Counted from the first letter of the stretch, positions 53,062 to 63,662 are shown. The stretch: 64,000 bases of DNA from Lachnospiraceae bacterium (GCA_017938405.1 JAGBBP010000020.1:43648-107647); one strand, 5' to 3'. Numbers and translations are program-made. The notes: a model not told the origin generated them from the sequence alone.

Positions 53062-53988
53062 TTGGATTCTAAATTGGCATTCTATATCGTGAAGCGTGTT
53101 CTGCTTGCTGTTTTTACGGTATTTCTTGTCATCACGATTACGTTTTTTGTTATGAAGGCGATTCCGGGAGGTCCTTTCTTAAGTGAAAAGTCGCCGAGCC
53201 CTGAGGTTATGGCGCAGCTGGAGGCAAAGTACGGCCTGGACAAGCCGATTTTTGAACAGTATACCACGTATTTAAAGGATGTTCTTCATTTTGATTTTGG
53301 TCCGTCCATTAAGAATCGCGGACGTAATGTTACGGATTTGATTTTGGAAGGATTTAAGACCAGCGGTAAGCTGGGTATTATTGCGGCGATGCTTGCCATT
53401 GCCTGCGGTTTGACGTTGGGTGCCCTTGCAGCGGTATTCCATGATAAACTGTTGGATAAGGTTATTATGGTAATGTCTACCGCCAGTGTGGCAATGCCGT
53501 CCTTTGTTATTGCGACGATATTGCTGTTGTTGCTATGTGTAAAGATTCCGATTTTTCCGTCCAACGGTTCTACGGCCGGCGGTCTGGTATTGCCGGTTAT
53601 CGCACTGAGCTTGTATCCGATGGCATATATTACCCGTTTGACCCGTTCCAGTATGCTGGATGTGCTCGGTCAGGATTATATCCGTACCGCAAGAGCAAAG
53701 GGTGTATCTCCGGCAAAGGTTATTTTTAAGCATTCCTTAAAGAATGCGGTGACTCCGGTTATCACCTATGTAGGTCCGATGATTGCGTATATTTTGACCG
53801 GTAGCTTGGTGGTGGAGCAGATTTTCGTAGTACCGGGTATCGGTAAGTTCTTCTTCTCCAGTATTATTAACCGTGACTATCCGATGGTAATGGGTACCAC
53901 CATTTTCCTTGCAACCATCATGGTTATTATGACGTTGATTTCCGATATTTGCTATAAAATTTTCGACCCGCGTGTCGATTTGTCTTAA
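53062..53988 (+). CDS. oppB: Oligopeptide ABC transporter permease OppB
   Basis: 308 residues, about six membrane helices. An N-terminal signature FYIVKRVLLAVFTVFLVITI, the loop PGGPF and the EAA motif RTARAKGVSPAKVIFKHSLKNA are typical of DppB/OppB. TTG 53062 is used because AAAGGAG (53046-53052) needs this distance; the TTG at 53053 directly abuts it. It is the first gene of oppBCDFA, which imports oligopeptides as carbon and nitrogen sources. Confidence 0.92.
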   Translation: MDSKLAFYIVKRVLLAVFTVFLVITITFFVMKAIPGGPFLSEKSPSPEVMAQLEAKYGLDKPIFEQYTTYLKDVLHFDFGPSIKNRGRNVTDLILEGFKTSGKLGIIAAMLAIACGLTLGALAAVFHDKLLDKVIMVMSTASVAMPSFVIATILLLLLCVKIPIFPSNGSTAGGLVLPVIALSLYPMAYITRLTRSSMLDVLGQDYIRTARAKGVSPAKVIFKHSLKNAVTPVITYVGPMIAYILTGSLVVEQIFVVPGIGKFFFSSIINRDYPMVMGTTIFLATIMVIMTLISDICYKIFDPRVDLS

Positions 53989-54002
53989 GGGAGGGTTTGA
54001 CA

Positions 54003-55085
54003 GTGAAAAAGAGTGTAAACGAAATGCCAAAGAAAAATCCCTTGAGTTTACAGCTGAATTTGCAGAGCTTTGAGCCGGCAACGGACGAAGAGAAGTTTAT
54101 GCAGCAGCGTATGCGTGAAAGTACCACCTTTTTTAAGGACGGTATGCGACGCCTTAAGAAGAATAAGATTGCAATGACCTGTCTTTGTATTGTTTTGGTG
54201 ATTGTATTTATCGCAGCATTTGTTCCGTTGTTCTATCCGTACAGCTACGAAGATCAGCTGGGTGTTGTTGCGGGACAGAAGACGGATGCTTCTTATAACA
54301 ACTTAAAGCCGTTTGAATACGGTGAGACGGAGCTTGAGCGTATCGAGAACGGAGAATTCGTTTTCCCGCATATTTTCGGTACGGATGCCCACGGCCGTGA
54401 CTACGCCATCCGCGTAATTTACGGTACCCGTATTTCCTTGCTGGTAGGCTTTTTTGCAAGTATCATCGTATTGATTATCGGTGCGATTTACGGTTCCATT
54501 TCCGGTTATTACGGCGGTAAGGTAGACCTGGTAATGATGCGTATTGTAGATATCATATACTCCCTACCGGACCTTTTGATGATTATTTTGTTTGCGACGG
54601 TATTAAAGCAGACACTGGAACCTGCCCTGGAGGGGACGGTACTGGAGAAGCTGGGTACCGGTATGATCAGTATCTTTATCGTGTTCGCATTGCTTTACTG
54701 GGTAGGTATGGCTCGTTTGATTCGTGGTCAGATTCTTACTATTAAGCAGCAGGATTACGTATTAAATGCACGTTCCATCGGCGCGAAGGGCAGCCACATT
54801 ATCCGCCGCCACATGTTGCCGAACTGTATCAGCGTAATTATTATTTCCACCGCACTTCAGATTCCGTCGGCGATTTTTACCGAGAGTTATTTGTCCTTCT
54901 TGGGATTAGGTGTTTCCATGCCGATGCCGAGCTTAGGTTCTCTTGCATCCGAGGCACTTAGCGGTGTATATTCCTATTCTTACCGTTTGATTATTCCGGC
55001 GGTAATGATTTGTTTGATTGTTCTTTCGTTAAATCTCTTGGGTGACGGTCTTCGTGACGCGTTCGACCCGAAGTTAAAGAAGTAA
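54003..55085 (+). CDS. oppC: Oligopeptide ABC transporter permease OppC
   Basis: 360 residues. The N-terminal OppC_N helix (MTCLCIVLVIVFIAAFVPLF) starts near residue 60. The EAA motif is LNARSIGAKGSHIIRRHMLPN. FGTDAHGRDYAIRVIYGTRIS is the usual OppC stretch. The N-terminal cytoplasmic lead is longer than usual. GTG 54003 is preferred as AAGGGAGGG lies 7 bases before; a TTG at 53997 is too close. Confidence 0.92.
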   Translation: MKKSVNEMPKKNPLSLQLNLQSFEPATDEEKFMQQRMRESTTFFKDGMRRLKKNKIAMTCLCIVLVIVFIAAFVPLFYPYSYEDQLGVVAGQKTDASYNNLKPFEYGETELERIENGEFVFPHIFGTDAHGRDYAIRVIYGTRISLLVGFFASIIVLIIGAIYGSISGYYGGKVDLVMMRIVDIIYSLPDLLMIILFATVLKQTLEPALEGTVLEKLGTGMISIFIVFALLYWVGMARLIRGQILTIKQQDYVLNARSIGAKGSHIIRRHMLPNCISVIIISTALQIPSAIFTESYLSFLGLGVSMPMPSLGSLASEALSGVYSYSYRLIIPAVMICLIVLSLNLLGDGLRDAFDPKLKK

Positions 55086-55098
55086 GGGGGAGGCTATT

Positions 55099-56115
55099 AT
55101 GAAACTGTTACAAGTAACCGATTTACACACCTCCTTTTTCACTCCGGCCGGAGAGGTAAAGGCAGTAAACGGACTTTCCTTCTCTCTTGACGAGGGAAAG
55201 GTACTTGGTATCGTAGGTGAGTCCGGTTCCGGTAAGAGCGTAACGGCGTATTCCGTTTTGCAGATTCTGGCAAGTTCCGGTAAGATTGTGTCCGGCAGCA
55301 TCAAGTATAGAGGCGAGGAGCTGGTAGGAGCTTCCAAGGAGACCATGGGAAAGATTCGCGGTAATAAAATCAGTATCATTTTCCAGGACCCGATGACAAG
55401 CTTAAACCCGGTATTTACCATCGGAAACCAGTTGATGGAAGCAATTATGCTTCATACGGACCGTAACAAAGAGCAGGCAAAGGAGCGCGCCATCGAGATG
55501 CTTCGTCTGGTAGGCGTAAACGAGCCGGAGAAGCGTATCAAGCAGTATCCGCACGAGTTTTCCGGCGGTATGCGTCAGCGTGTTATGATTGCGATGGCCC
55601 TGGCTTGTGAGCCGGATATCCTCATTGCGGATGAACCGACCACGGCACTGGATGTTACGATTCAGGCGCAGATTTTGGATCTGATCAAGGATTTGCAGAA
55701 GCAGTTAGGCATGTCCGTTATTCTCATTACCCACGATCTGGGTGTTGTGGCTGAAATGTGTGACGAGGTTATCGTTATGTATGCCGGCGAGGTTTGTGAG
55801 CGCGGCACCGCTGACGAGATTTTCTATAATCCGAAGCATGAGTACACCAAGGGTCTGATGCGTTCTATCCCGACGGTAAGCGATGATGACCGTCGCTTAG
55901 AGCCGATCGGCGGTACTCCGGTAGATTTGCTTAATATGCCGGACGGCTGCCCGTTTGCTCCGCGTTGCGACAGAGCCATGAAGGTTTGTCTTTCCCATAA
56001 GGCGAAGGAAATCGGTATTAATGAAAACCATGCTGCCAGCTGCTGGTTCAATTTTAAGGATGCTATTGCAGAAGGCAGAATGACAGAAAAAGAAGTGGAG
56101 GAGATGTACAGATGA
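55099..56115 (+). CDS. oppD: Oligopeptide ABC transporter ATPase OppD
   Basis: 338 residues. Walker [14 protein letters not shown], signature [16 protein letters not shown], Walker [15 protein letters not shown]. The C-terminal oligopeptide-transporter domain with [14 protein letters not shown] can hold a [4Fe-4S] cluster (Cys pattern conserved in Opp/Dpp ATPases). It overlaps oppF by 4 bases (ATGA). Confidence 0.95.
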   Translation: MKLLQVTDLHTSFFTPAGEVKAVNGLSFSLDEGKVLGIVGESGSGKSVTAYSVLQILASSGKIVSGSIKYRGEELVGASKETMGKIRGNKISIIFQDPMTSLNPVFTIGNQLMEAIMLHTDRNKEQAKERAIEMLRLVGVNEPEKRIKQYPHEFSGGMRQRVMIAMALACEPDILIADEPTTALDVTIQAQILDLIKDLQKQLGMSVILITHDLGVVAEMCDEVIVMYAGEVCERGTADEIFYNPKHEYTKGLMRSIPTVSDDDRRLEPIGGTPVDLLNMPDGCPFAPRCDRAMKVCLSHKAKEIGINENHAASCWFNFKDAIAEGRMTEKEVEEMYR

Positions 56116-57080
56116 GTGAATCCAAAAATCTTCTCGAGGTAAAGAACCTCAAGCAACACTTTGATGTTCCCAACGGCTTTTTGAAGTCTTTAAAATTAAA
56201 GGCCGTGGATGATGTGACCTTTGAAATTAAAGAAGGTGAGACCCTCGGTTTGGTAGGTGAGTCCGGTTGCGGTAAGACCACGGTAGGCCGTACCATTTTG
56301 CAGCTGTATAAGCCGACGGCCGGTGAGGTTTGGTTTGACGGTAATCTGATTAAGAGTAAGAAGTCCATTGAAGAGTTCCGTAAGCAGGCGCAGATGGTAT
56401 TCCAGGACCCGTATTCTTCTTTGGACCCGCGTATGACGGTCAGCGATATTATCGGGGAACCGTTAGATGTGCATAAGATGTACGGCAACAAGAAGGAAAG
56501 AGAAGAAAAGATTCTTCACCTGATGAGCCTGGTTGGCCTTAATAGTGAGCATGCGACCCGTTATGCCCACGAGTTCTCCGGCGGACAGCGTCAGAGAATC
56601 GGTATCGCAAGAGCCCTTGCGGTAGATCCGAAGTTCATTGTATGTGATGAACCGGTATCCGCCCTTGACGTTTCTATTCAGGCGCAGGTTGTGAATATGT
56701 TTGAAGATTTGCAGGAGCAGTTGGGTCTGACCTATTTGTTCATTGCACACGATTTGCTGGTAGTAAAGCATATTTCTACCAGAATTGCGGTAATGTACCT
56801 CGGAAAGCTGATTGAAATCGGACCTTCCAATGAGTTGTATCATCACCCGATTCATCCGTATACCCAATCTCTTTTGTCTGCGGTTCCGATTCCGGACCCG
56901 AAGATTGCAAGAGCAAACGAGCGCATTCACCTTTCCGGTGATGTGCCGAGTCCGCTTCACATGCCGAGCGGATGCCCGTTCCGTACCCGTTGTCCGCGTG
57001 CAACCGAAAAGTGTGCGGAGGTAATGCCGGAGCTTAAGGAAATGGCCCCGGGGCATAAGGTGGCATGTCATAACGTGTAA
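56112..57080 (+). CDS. oppF: Oligopeptide ABC transporter ATPase OppF
   Basis: 322 residues. Walker [14 protein letters not shown], signature [16 protein letters not shown], Walker [15 protein letters not shown]. The C-terminal [14 protein letters not shown] repeats the Cys pattern of OppD. ATG 56112 overlaps the OppD stop, implying coupled translation. Pairs with OppD as the asymmetric ATPase of the importer. Confidence 0.95.
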   Translation: MSESKNLLEVKNLKQHFDVPNGFLKSLKLKAVDDVTFEIKEGETLGLVGESGCGKTTVGRTILQLYKPTAGEVWFDGNLIKSKKSIEEFRKQAQMVFQDPYSSLDPRMTVSDIIGEPLDVHKMYGNKKEREEKILHLMSLVGLNSEHATRYAHEFSGGQRQRIGIARALAVDPKFIVCDEPVSALDVSIQAQVVNMFEDLQEQLGLTYLFIAHDLLVVKHISTRIAVMYLGKLIEIGPSNELYHHPIHPYTQSLLSAVPIPDPKIARANERIHLSGDVPSPLHMPSGCPFRTRCPRATEKCAEVMPELKEMAPGHKVACHNV

Positions 57081-57138
57081 TTTTTACCTTGGAGAAGGTT
57101 GTAAAGCGGTGCAGGGAGTGTTGGGGCTTCATGTAGGT

Positions 57139-57162
57139 TATAGCCGCATAAGCGGGTATAAT
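57139..57162 (+). promoter_or_regulatory. Internal oppA promoter with dyad
   Basis: TATAAT at 57157-57162 is the right arm of a TATA-G-CCGC-ATAA-GCGG-G-TATA inverted repeat (57139-57160). Either an internal promoter with an operator, or an RNA hairpin that separates oppF from the more abundant oppA. No good -35. Confidence 0.4.
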
Positions 57163-57193
57163 AGATGCTTTATAGTTTTAAGGAGGAAAAAAT

Positions 57194-58945
57194 ATGAAGA
57201 TGAGAAAACTTCTGAGTGTATCACTTGCATTTGCAATGATACTCGGCTGCATGGCATTTGCCGGATGCGGCAAGTCCAAGTCCGATGCAAGCACGATGAC
57301 GTTAAACGTTGGTGCTTACCCGGATACGGTTGACCCGGCGCTCAACTCTGCAGTTGACGGTGCAACCTATATTGTTCACACTTTTGCAGGCCTTGTTGGT
57401 TTTGAACAGGATGCAAGCGGTAAGTTGGTTCTTACTCCGGAGTGCGCTACCGAGCTTCCGGCTCCGGTAAAGATGGACGACGGTAAGACTTCTTACACCT
57501 TTAAGCTTCGTGATGACTTAAAGTGGAGCGACGGTACTGCTCTTACCGCAAACGATTTCGTTTACGCATGGAACAGAGCAGCTGACCCGGCTACCGCAGC
57601 AGACTACGGTTACATGTTCGAAGTAATCGATGGCTACAACGATTTAATGGAAGGCAAGGGTAAGTTAAACGTAACTGCTTCCGCAGACGGCAAGGAACTT
57701 ACGGTAATTCTTCCGGTTGATGTTCCGTACTTCCATGAGCTTTGTGCATTCCCGGCTTACATGCCGGTTCGTCAGGACATCATTGATGCGAACGGTGATG
57801 CTTGGGCAACCAAGCCGGAGACCTATATCGGTAACGGTGCATACAAGGTAACCGAGTTCACCCAGACCCAGATGGTTCTTGAAAAGAATGAGCACTTCTA
57901 CAACGCTGATAAGGTTGTAACCGATAAGCTTGTATTTGCGTTCAACTCTGACGATGCATCTCTGTTGACCAACTTCCAGAACGGTTCTTACCTTTTCATC
58001 GACTCCGTTCCGAACGATGAGATTAAGTCTCTTCAGGAGGGCGAGTACAAGGATGAGTTCTATGTAACCGGTCAGCTTGGTACCTACTATGTATCTTTCA
58101 ATGTAAACGACAGTGCTTTAGACGGATTTACCGAAGTAGAGAAGGCAAAGATTCGTCAGGCGCTCGGTCTTATGATTGACCGTAACTATATCTGTGAAGA
58201 AATCGGACAGGCTGGTCAGGTTCCGGCTGCAGGTTTCGTAGCAATGGGTCTTACCGAGCCGGATGGCAAGGAGTTCATTGCAAAGAACGGTCCGAAGCGT
58301 GACGGTGCAGGTTACTACAGCGTAGCTGATGCGGATTATCAGGCAAACTGTGATGCTGCAGTTGCTCTTTTAAAGGATGTTGCTTCTACTTCCGGTAAGT
58401 TCACTGTAGACGGTAACAAGGTAGTTGGTTTCCCGACCCTTACCTACATTACCAATGACGGTTCCGGTCACGAAGCTATTGCTGCATACCTTCAGCAGGT
58501 ATGGAGTAACTATGGCTTCACCATTAAGGTAGAGGTTCAGGAATGGGCTACTTTCCTCAACACCCGTAAGGAAGGTAACTACTCCATCGCTCGTAACGGT
58601 TGGTTAGGTGACTACAATGACCCGATTTCCTTCCTTGACATGTGGGTTTCCGGTTCCGGTAACAACGACTGTCAGTTCGGTAAGGGTGCACACGCTTCCT
58701 ACAACGGTTATGACGGAAAGACCTGGGAGCAGAGCTATGACGCTATCATTGCAGAGGTTAAGTCTTCCAGCGATGCTAATAAGCGTTTTGAGTTGATGCA
58801 TGATGCAGAGGACATCCTTATGGAGTCCGGTGCAATCTGCCCGATCTACTATTACACCGATATCTTTATGTGCAGCGACAAGATTGACGGTTTCTTCGCA
58901 AGCCCGCTTGGATTCAAGTACTTCATGTACGCTTCCGTAAAGTAA
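57194..58945 (+). CDS. oppA: Oligopeptide-binding lipoprotein OppA
   Basis: 583 residues. Signal peptide with lipobox CMAFAGCGKS (Cys near residue 25). The SBP_bac_5 fold follows: DPALNSAVDGATYIVHTFAGL, YTFKLRDDLKWSDG, LTANDFVYAWNRAADP, AKIRQALGLMIDRNYI. Strongly biased codons, unlike the upstream opp genes, fit the known need for excess binding protein. RBS AAGGAGG. It captures peptides outside the membrane for OppBC. Confidence 0.95.
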   Translation: MKMRKLLSVSLAFAMILGCMAFAGCGKSKSDASTMTLNVGAYPDTVDPALNSAVDGATYIVHTFAGLVGFEQDASGKLVLTPECATELPAPVKMDDGKTSYTFKLRDDLKWSDGTALTANDFVYAWNRAADPATAADYGYMFEVIDGYNDLMEGKGKLNVTASADGKELTVILPVDVPYFHELCAFPAYMPVRQDIIDANGDAWATKPETYIGNGAYKVTEFTQTQMVLEKNEHFYNADKVVTDKLVFAFNSDDASLLTNFQNGSYLFIDSVPNDEIKSLQEGEYKDEFYVTGQLGTYYVSFNVNDSALDGFTEVEKAKIRQALGLMIDRNYICEEIGQAGQVPAAGFVAMGLTEPDGKEFIAKNGPKRDGAGYYSVADADYQANCDAAVALLKDVASTSGKFTVDGNKVVGFPTLTYITNDGSGHEAIAAYLQQVWSNYGFTIKVEVQEWATFLNTRKEGNYSIARNGWLGDYNDPISFLDMWVSGSGNNDCQFGKGAHASYNGYDGKTWEQSYDAIIAEVKSSSDANKRFELMHDAEDILMESGAICPIYYYTDIFMCSDKIDGFFASPLGFKYFMYASVK

Positions 58946-58954
58946 TTGTATAGT

Positions 58955-59392
58955 TCTTGATTTTTGAAGGGGTCGCCGTAAGGCGGCCCCTTCGTGCTGT
59001 CCCGGAGTGTGTGCCTCGCCGTTGGTTTTGGTTCTCTTCAGGAAACATCCCGGGAAATGTGCCTAAAAGCAAGAGCGTTCTCTCATGTTACGGATATAAG
59101 TCTTTCTAATTACTTCGGGAAGGTGTTGCAAAAAGTGACGCGACCGCCCTGATGCGGCATCCATGCCTTATGGCGGGCTCGTCCGGACATCCTGTCCGGA
59201 CGTTGCTGACAAACAAACGAAGTAATAAGAAAGTCTAATATCCTGCACAATGGTTCGAACACTCTTGCTTTTAGGCGCATTTCCAGAAGGTATATATATC
59301 GAGAACCTAAAACCTACGGCGAGGAGATGCCCAAGTCTCCAAAAGTAGCACGAAGGTACCATGTTCACGAAGCAATCCTTCAAAAATCAAGA
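58955..59392. repeat. Foldback element D (438 bases), copy 2 of 2
   Basis: Nested inverted repeats: outermost 58955-58970 with 59377-59392 (16 of 16), 59014-59036 with 59301-59324 (one mismatch, one indel), 59053-59075 with about 59261-59284 (near perfect), and 59092-59117 with 59218-59243 (23 of 26). The core 59134-59177 is nearly identical to that of element B. The outer arms have no similarity to those of B. The left arm includes the oppA terminator (58966-58993). No coding frame is supported. Length and nesting match element B. Confidence 0.82.
58966..58993 (+). terminator. Terminator of the opp operon
   Basis: GAAGGGGTCGCC / GGCGGCCCCTTC with loop GTAA. It lies within the left arm of foldback element D. 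Confidence 0.8.
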
Positions 59393-59433
59393 GGAGAGCG
59401 AAGAGAAAAGAGAGATGTTATTTGTACTCCTGC

Positions 59434-59462
59434 TTGTGCTTTAAAATGAATTGTGCTAGAAT
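59434..59462 (+). promoter_or_regulatory. Promoter of the epimerase gene
   Basis: TTGTGC (59434-59439), 17 bases, TAGAAT (59457-59462), 34 bases ahead of the ATG. Confidence 0.55.
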
Positions 59463-59496
59463 GAACCTGGGTTTACAAGAAAGGGAGGAATAAGCA

Positions 59497-60459
59497 ATGG
59501 CAAATACGGTGTTGGTCTTGGGTGGCAGTTATTTTGTCGGCAGAAAATTGGTAGAGTATTTGGCAGCGCAGGGGTATGCGGTGACGGTTTTGAATCGTGG
59601 AACGAAGTCTCTTTCTGTGAAGGGGGTACAGCAGATTTGTTGTGACCGGAACGATGGGGAGGGGATGAAGGCGGCCCTGGCAGAGAAAAAGTTTGATTAT
59701 GTCATAGACGTGAGTTGGCAGGATGTGTCCTGGGTGGAGAATCTTTGTAATGCCCTTTCTTTTGACACGGTGAAGAAGCTTGTTTTTATCAGTTCCAGTG
59801 CGGTGTATGATGTGGAGCATTTGCAGATTCCCTTTGCGGAGGCGGATGCTTTGGCAGAGAATAAGTATTGGACTTTTTACGGAAAAGGAAAGATTGACGC
59901 AGAAAACTTCTATTCTGAGTTTTTACGGAATAAGAAGACGGAGCTTGTGATTCTTCGCCCACCGTATATTTACGGGGAATACAATTATGCGCAAAGAGAG
60001 AGCTTGATTTTCCGGCAACTCATGGAGGGAAAGCCGGTAGTAATTCCGGCATCAAATCCCAAATTGCAATTTATCGATACGGAGGATTTGGCGGCGATTA
60101 CGGACTGCCTGTTACAGACGGACACTGGGAAGGTTGCGGTGTTTAATGTGGGGAACAGGGATGCGGTTACTTCGAGAGAGTGGGTGGAAACCTGCGCAAA
60201 GGTGGCAGGAAAAGTACCGGAGATTATGGAGATAGATTACGCGGAGTTGGGCAGAACTGTGAGAGATTTTTATCCGTTTTTTGATTACGATAATGTTCTG
60301 GAGGTTTCGAAAATTAATGGAATTATCAGCAGGGAAACCGATTTTGAAGAAGGCCTTAAGAAGTCCTTTGCCTGGTTTTTAGAGAACAGAGACAGCATTG
60401 TGTTTAAGGCGAATGTAGATAAGAACTTGTATGAGATTATTGCTGAGTTGTCAGTATGA
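59497..60459 (+). CDS. NAD-dependent epimerase/dehydratase-like protein
   Basis: 320 residues of the extended or atypical SDR type. The cofactor loop is VLGGSYFVGRKLVEYL, a variation of GxxGxxG. FISSSAVYD and YGKGKIDAEN supply the Ser and YxxxK active-site residues. PPYIYGEYNYAQRESLIFRQL follows. The likely substrate is a nucleotide sugar or a small carbonyl compound, but cannot be named. It has its own promoter and no sugar-nucleotide partner beside it. Confidence 0.82.
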   Translation: MANTVLVLGGSYFVGRKLVEYLAAQGYAVTVLNRGTKSLSVKGVQQICCDRNDGEGMKAALAEKKFDYVIDVSWQDVSWVENLCNALSFDTVKKLVFISSSAVYDVEHLQIPFAEADALAENKYWTFYGKGKIDAENFYSEFLRNKKTELVILRPPYIYGEYNYAQRESLIFRQLMEGKPVVIPASNPKLQFIDTEDLAAITDCLLQTDTGKVAVFNVGNRDAVTSREWVETCAKVAGKVPEIMEIDYAELGRTVRDFYPFFDYDNVLEVSKINGIISRETDFEEGLKKSFAWFLENRDSIVFKANVDKNLYEIIAELSV

Positions 60460-60581
60460 TTTGTACCTTTGGTACTTCGCGAGAAAAGAAAAATGAAGTT
60501 TGCTTATAACTCCATAAGTAATACTAATAAATTACATGAATATTTTTCGTTACATTCCTACTAGGAAAAGCGCGAAAAGTA

Positions 60582-60638
60582 TGCTATGATAAAGATAACT
60601 TCCTCCCGGCAGACGGGAGGTACAAAGCAGACAGGAGG
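60582..60638 (+). promoter_or_regulatory. purM promoter and hairpin beside the SD
   Basis: TGC-TATGAT (60582-60590) is an extended -10 without a clear -35. The short leader contains CCTCCCG / CGGGAGG (60602-60608, 60614-60620). The 5' half, CCTCC, could alternatively pair with the SD AGGAGG (60633-60638), so initiation may be modulated by which pairing forms. Confidence 0.4.
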
Positions 60639-60646
60639 ATATGACG

Positions 60647-61672
60647 ATGGATTACAAGAAAGCCGGAGTGGATATTGAGGCTGGTTACAAGGCAGTGGAA
60701 TTGATGAAGGAGCATGTAAAGGGTACGATGCGTCCGGAGGTTTTGAACGGTCTCGGAGGGTTTTCCGGAGCGTTTGCATTGGATCGTTTTATGACGATGA
60801 AGCAGCCGACCTTACTTTCCGGTACGGACGGTGTAGGTACGAAGCTTAAGCTTGCGTTTATTTTGGACAAGCATGATACCATCGGTATCGACTGTGTTGC
60901 AATGTGTGTAAATGACGTGGCATGTGCCGGCGGTGAGCCGTTATTCTTCCTTGACTACGTTGCATGCGGTAAGAACATTCCGGAGAAGATCGCTACCATC
61001 GTTAGCGGTGTAGCAGAAGGATGTAAGCAGGCAGGTGCAGCACTTATCGGTGGTGAGACCGCAGAGATGCCGGGCTTCTATCCGGAAGATGAGTACGACC
61101 TTGCAGGTTTTGCGGTTGGTATCGTTGACCGTGCTGAGATGATTACCGGTGAGAACATGAAGGACGGCGACGTATTAATCGGTATTGCTTCCTCTGGTAT
61201 CCACAGTAACGGTTACTCTTTGGTTCGTAAGGTATTCCCGATGGAGCGTAAGCCGTTAGATGTTTATTATGAGTCCTTAGGTATGACCCTTGGTGAGAAG
61301 CTTTTGACCCCGACCAAGATTTATGTAAAGGCACTTTCTTCCTTAAAGACCAACGGTATTGTGGTAAAGGCTTGCAGCCATGTAACCGGCGGCGGTTTCT
61401 ACGAGAACATTCCGAGAATGCTTCCGGAAGGTATCCGTGCACAGGTGAAGAAGAATGCATACGAAGTACCTGCAATCTTTAAGATGCTTGCAAAGGACGG
61501 TAACATCGAAGAGCAGATGATGTACAATACCTACAACATGGGTATCGGTATGGTAATCGCAGTGGATAAGGCTGACGCTGACAAGGCAGTTGCTACCTTA
61601 AAGGCAGCCGGCGAAGAGGCTTACATCCTCGGTGAGGCTGTAAACGGCGAAAAGGGTATTGATATTCTGTAA
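60647..61672 (+). CDS. purM: Phosphoribosylformylglycinamidine cyclo-ligase
   Basis: 341 residues. [42 protein letters not shown] and [13 protein letters not shown] are the AIR synthetase motifs. Converts FGAM to AIR in purine synthesis. Of the two ATGs, 60647 leaves 8 bases after AGGAGG; 60641 leaves 2. It opens the purM-purN-purD run. Confidence 0.96.
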   Translation: MDYKKAGVDIEAGYKAVELMKEHVKGTMRPEVLNGLGGFSGAFALDRFMTMKQPTLLSGTDGVGTKLKLAFILDKHDTIGIDCVAMCVNDVACAGGEPLFFLDYVACGKNIPEKIATIVSGVAEGCKQAGAALIGGETAEMPGFYPEDEYDLAGFAVGIVDRAEMITGENMKDGDVLIGIASSGIHSNGYSLVRKVFPMERKPLDVYYESLGMTLGEKLLTPTKIYVKALSSLKTNGIVVKACSHVTGGGFYENIPRMLPEGIRAQVKKNAYEVPAIFKMLAKDGNIEEQMMYNTYNMGIGMVIAVDKADADKAVATLKAAGEEAYILGEAVNGEKGIDIL

Positions 61673-61749
61673 TGAATTTTATGGCGTGTGCAGTGTCCGG
61701 CTCTGATGAAAGCCGGCACGGCATGCGCTTTGTGTATAAGGAGGTCCCT

Positions 61750-62376
61750 ATGACAAAAATCGTAGTTTTGGTATCCGGTGGCGGAACAAATTTACAGGCG
61801 ATTATGGACAAAATGGACAGCGGTGCCATCACCAATGCGGAAATCGTGGCCGTCATCAGTAATAAGGCAGATGCCTATGCGTTGGAACGCGCAAAGAATA
61901 AGGGGATTGCGGCAGAGTGTATTTCTCCGAAGAGTTTTGCATCCCGTGCCGAGTTTAACGAGGCACTTCTTGCCGGTGTGAATAAGTATGAGCCGGATTT
62001 GATTGTGCTTGCAGGCTATCTTGTGATTTTGCCGGCGTGTCTCATTCAGGCGTACCCGCAGAAGATTTTAAATATTCACCCGTCTTTGATTCCGTCCTTT
62101 TGCGGTGACGGTTTTTACGGCTTGCATGTACACGAAGCAGTGCTTGCAAGGGGCAATAAAGTAACCGGCGCTACGGTACACTTTGTAGATGAGGGTACGG
62201 ATACCGGCCCGATTTTGATGCAAAAGGCCGTTGCGGTAAAGTGCGGGGATACGCCGGAGGTATTGCAGCGCAGAGTCATGGAAGAAGCAGAGTGGGAGAT
62301 TCTCCCGGCAGCCATTAACGCCATTGCAAACGACAAGGTGACCTGGCAGGACGGTAAGGCATTTATTACAGAGTAG
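61750..62376 (+). CDS. purN: Phosphoribosylglycinamide formyltransferase
   Basis: 208 residues. VLVSGGGTNLQAIMD is the nucleotide loop, NIHPSLIPSFCGDGFYG contains the catalytic N-x-H, and VTGATVHFVDEGTDTGPIL the catalytic Asp. It formylates GAR using 10-formyl-THF. AAGGAGG precedes ATG 61750; an earlier frame start at 61672 is not used. The 77-base gap after purM holds nothing else recognised. Confidence 0.95.
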   Translation: MTKIVVLVSGGGTNLQAIMDKMDSGAITNAEIVAVISNKADAYALERAKNKGIAAECISPKSFASRAEFNEALLAGVNKYEPDLIVLAGYLVILPACLIQAYPQKILNIHPSLIPSFCGDGFYGLHVHEAVLARGNKVTGATVHFVDEGTDTGPILMQKAVAVKCGDTPEVLQRRVMEEAEWEILPAAINAIANDKVTWQDGKAFITE

Positions 62377-62387
62377 GAGGAATAAAC

Positions 62388-63662
62388 ATGAAGGTTTTAA
62401 TCGTAGGCGGCGGCGGAAGAGAGCACGCCATTGCGTGGAAGGTAGCCCAGAGTAAGAAGGTAGATAAGTTATATTGTGCACCGGGCAATGCGGGTATTGC
62501 AGAGCTTGCCGAGTGTGTAAATATCGGTGTGATGGAGACTGAAAAGCTGGCCGAGTTTGCGGCACAGGAAAAGATTGATTTGACCATTATCGGACCGGAC
62601 GATTCCCTCGGCGCAGGTGTGGTAGATGCATTTGAAGCAAAGGGACTTCGTGTATTCGGACCGCGGAAGAATGCGGCTATCATCGAAGGTTCCAAGGCAT
62701 TTTCCAAGGATTTGATGAAGAAGTACAATATCCCGACGGCAGCGTATGAGGTATTTACCGATGCGGCAGCAGCTATTGAGTACTTAAAGACCAGCCCGTA
62801 TCCGACCGTATTAAAGGCAGACGGTTTGGCTCTCGGTAAGGGTGTTTTGATTTGTAATAACTACGACGAAGCAATTGCCGGTGTGAAGGCAATTATGGAG
62901 GACAAGCAGTTCGGTTCCGCAGGCGACAAGTTGGTTATTGAAGAGTTTATGACCGGTCCGGAAGTTTCCGTTTTGGCATTCTGCGACGGAAATATCATCA
63001 AGACCATGACCAGTGCCCAGGACCATAAGCGTGCAAAGGACGGTGACCAGGGACTGAATACCGGCGGTATGGGTACCTTCTCCCCGACTCCGTTCTATAC
63101 CGAAGAGGTGGACGCATTCTGTAAGAAGTACATTTACCAGCCGACCATGGATGCTATGAAGGCTGAGGGAAGACCGTTTGTAGGTGTATTGTTCGTAGGT
63201 TTAATGCTGACCCCGAACGGCCCGCGTGTATTGGAGTACAACGCTCGTTTCGGCGATCCGGAGACCCAGGTTGTGCTTCCGCGTATGGAGAACGATATTG
63301 TGGATGTATTCGAGGCTTGTATCGACGGAAAGCTTGACACCATCGACCTTAAGTTCGCAGACAATGCTGCGGTTTGTGTGGTACTTGCTTCCGACGGATA
63401 TCCGGAGCATTACGAGAAGGGATTCCCGATTGATGGTTTGGATACCTTTAAGACCAAGGACGGCTACTATGTATTCCATGCCGGCACCAAGTTTGCTGAC
63501 GGCAAGGTTGTAACCAACGGAGGCCGTGTTCTCGGTGTGGTTGCGGTAGGCGACGACTTAAAGGGTGCCCGTGCCAATGCCTATGCGGCAACGGAGTGGA
63601 TTTCCTTTGCCAATAAGTACAAGAGAAACGATATCGGTAAGGCAATTGATTATGTAGAGTAA
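62388..63662 (+). CDS. purD: Phosphoribosylamine-glycine ligase
   Basis: 424 residues, the normal length. LIVGGGGREHAIAWK at the N-terminus, VLKADGLALGKGVLI for ATP-grasp, and LNTGGMGTFSPTPF plus EYNARFGDPETQ near the active site. Makes GAR from PRA and glycine. AGGAGG precedes the ATG, and only 11 bases separate it from purN. The order purM-N-D (without purH) is a shortened form of the common purine operon. Confidence 0.96.
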   Translation: MKVLIVGGGGREHAIAWKVAQSKKVDKLYCAPGNAGIAELAECVNIGVMETEKLAEFAAQEKIDLTIIGPDDSLGAGVVDAFEAKGLRVFGPRKNAAIIEGSKAFSKDLMKKYNIPTAAYEVFTDAAAAIEYLKTSPYPTVLKADGLALGKGVLICNNYDEAIAGVKAIMEDKQFGSAGDKLVIEEFMTGPEVSVLAFCDGNIIKTMTSAQDHKRAKDGDQGLNTGGMGTFSPTPFYTEEVDAFCKKYIYQPTMDAMKAEGRPFVGVLFVGLMLTPNGPRVLEYNARFGDPETQVVLPRMENDIVDVFEACIDGKLDTIDLKFADNAAVCVVLASDGYPEHYEKGFPIDGLDTFKTKDGYYVFHAGTKFADGKVVTNGGRVLGVVAVGDDLKGARANAYAATEWISFANKYKRNDIGKAIDYVE

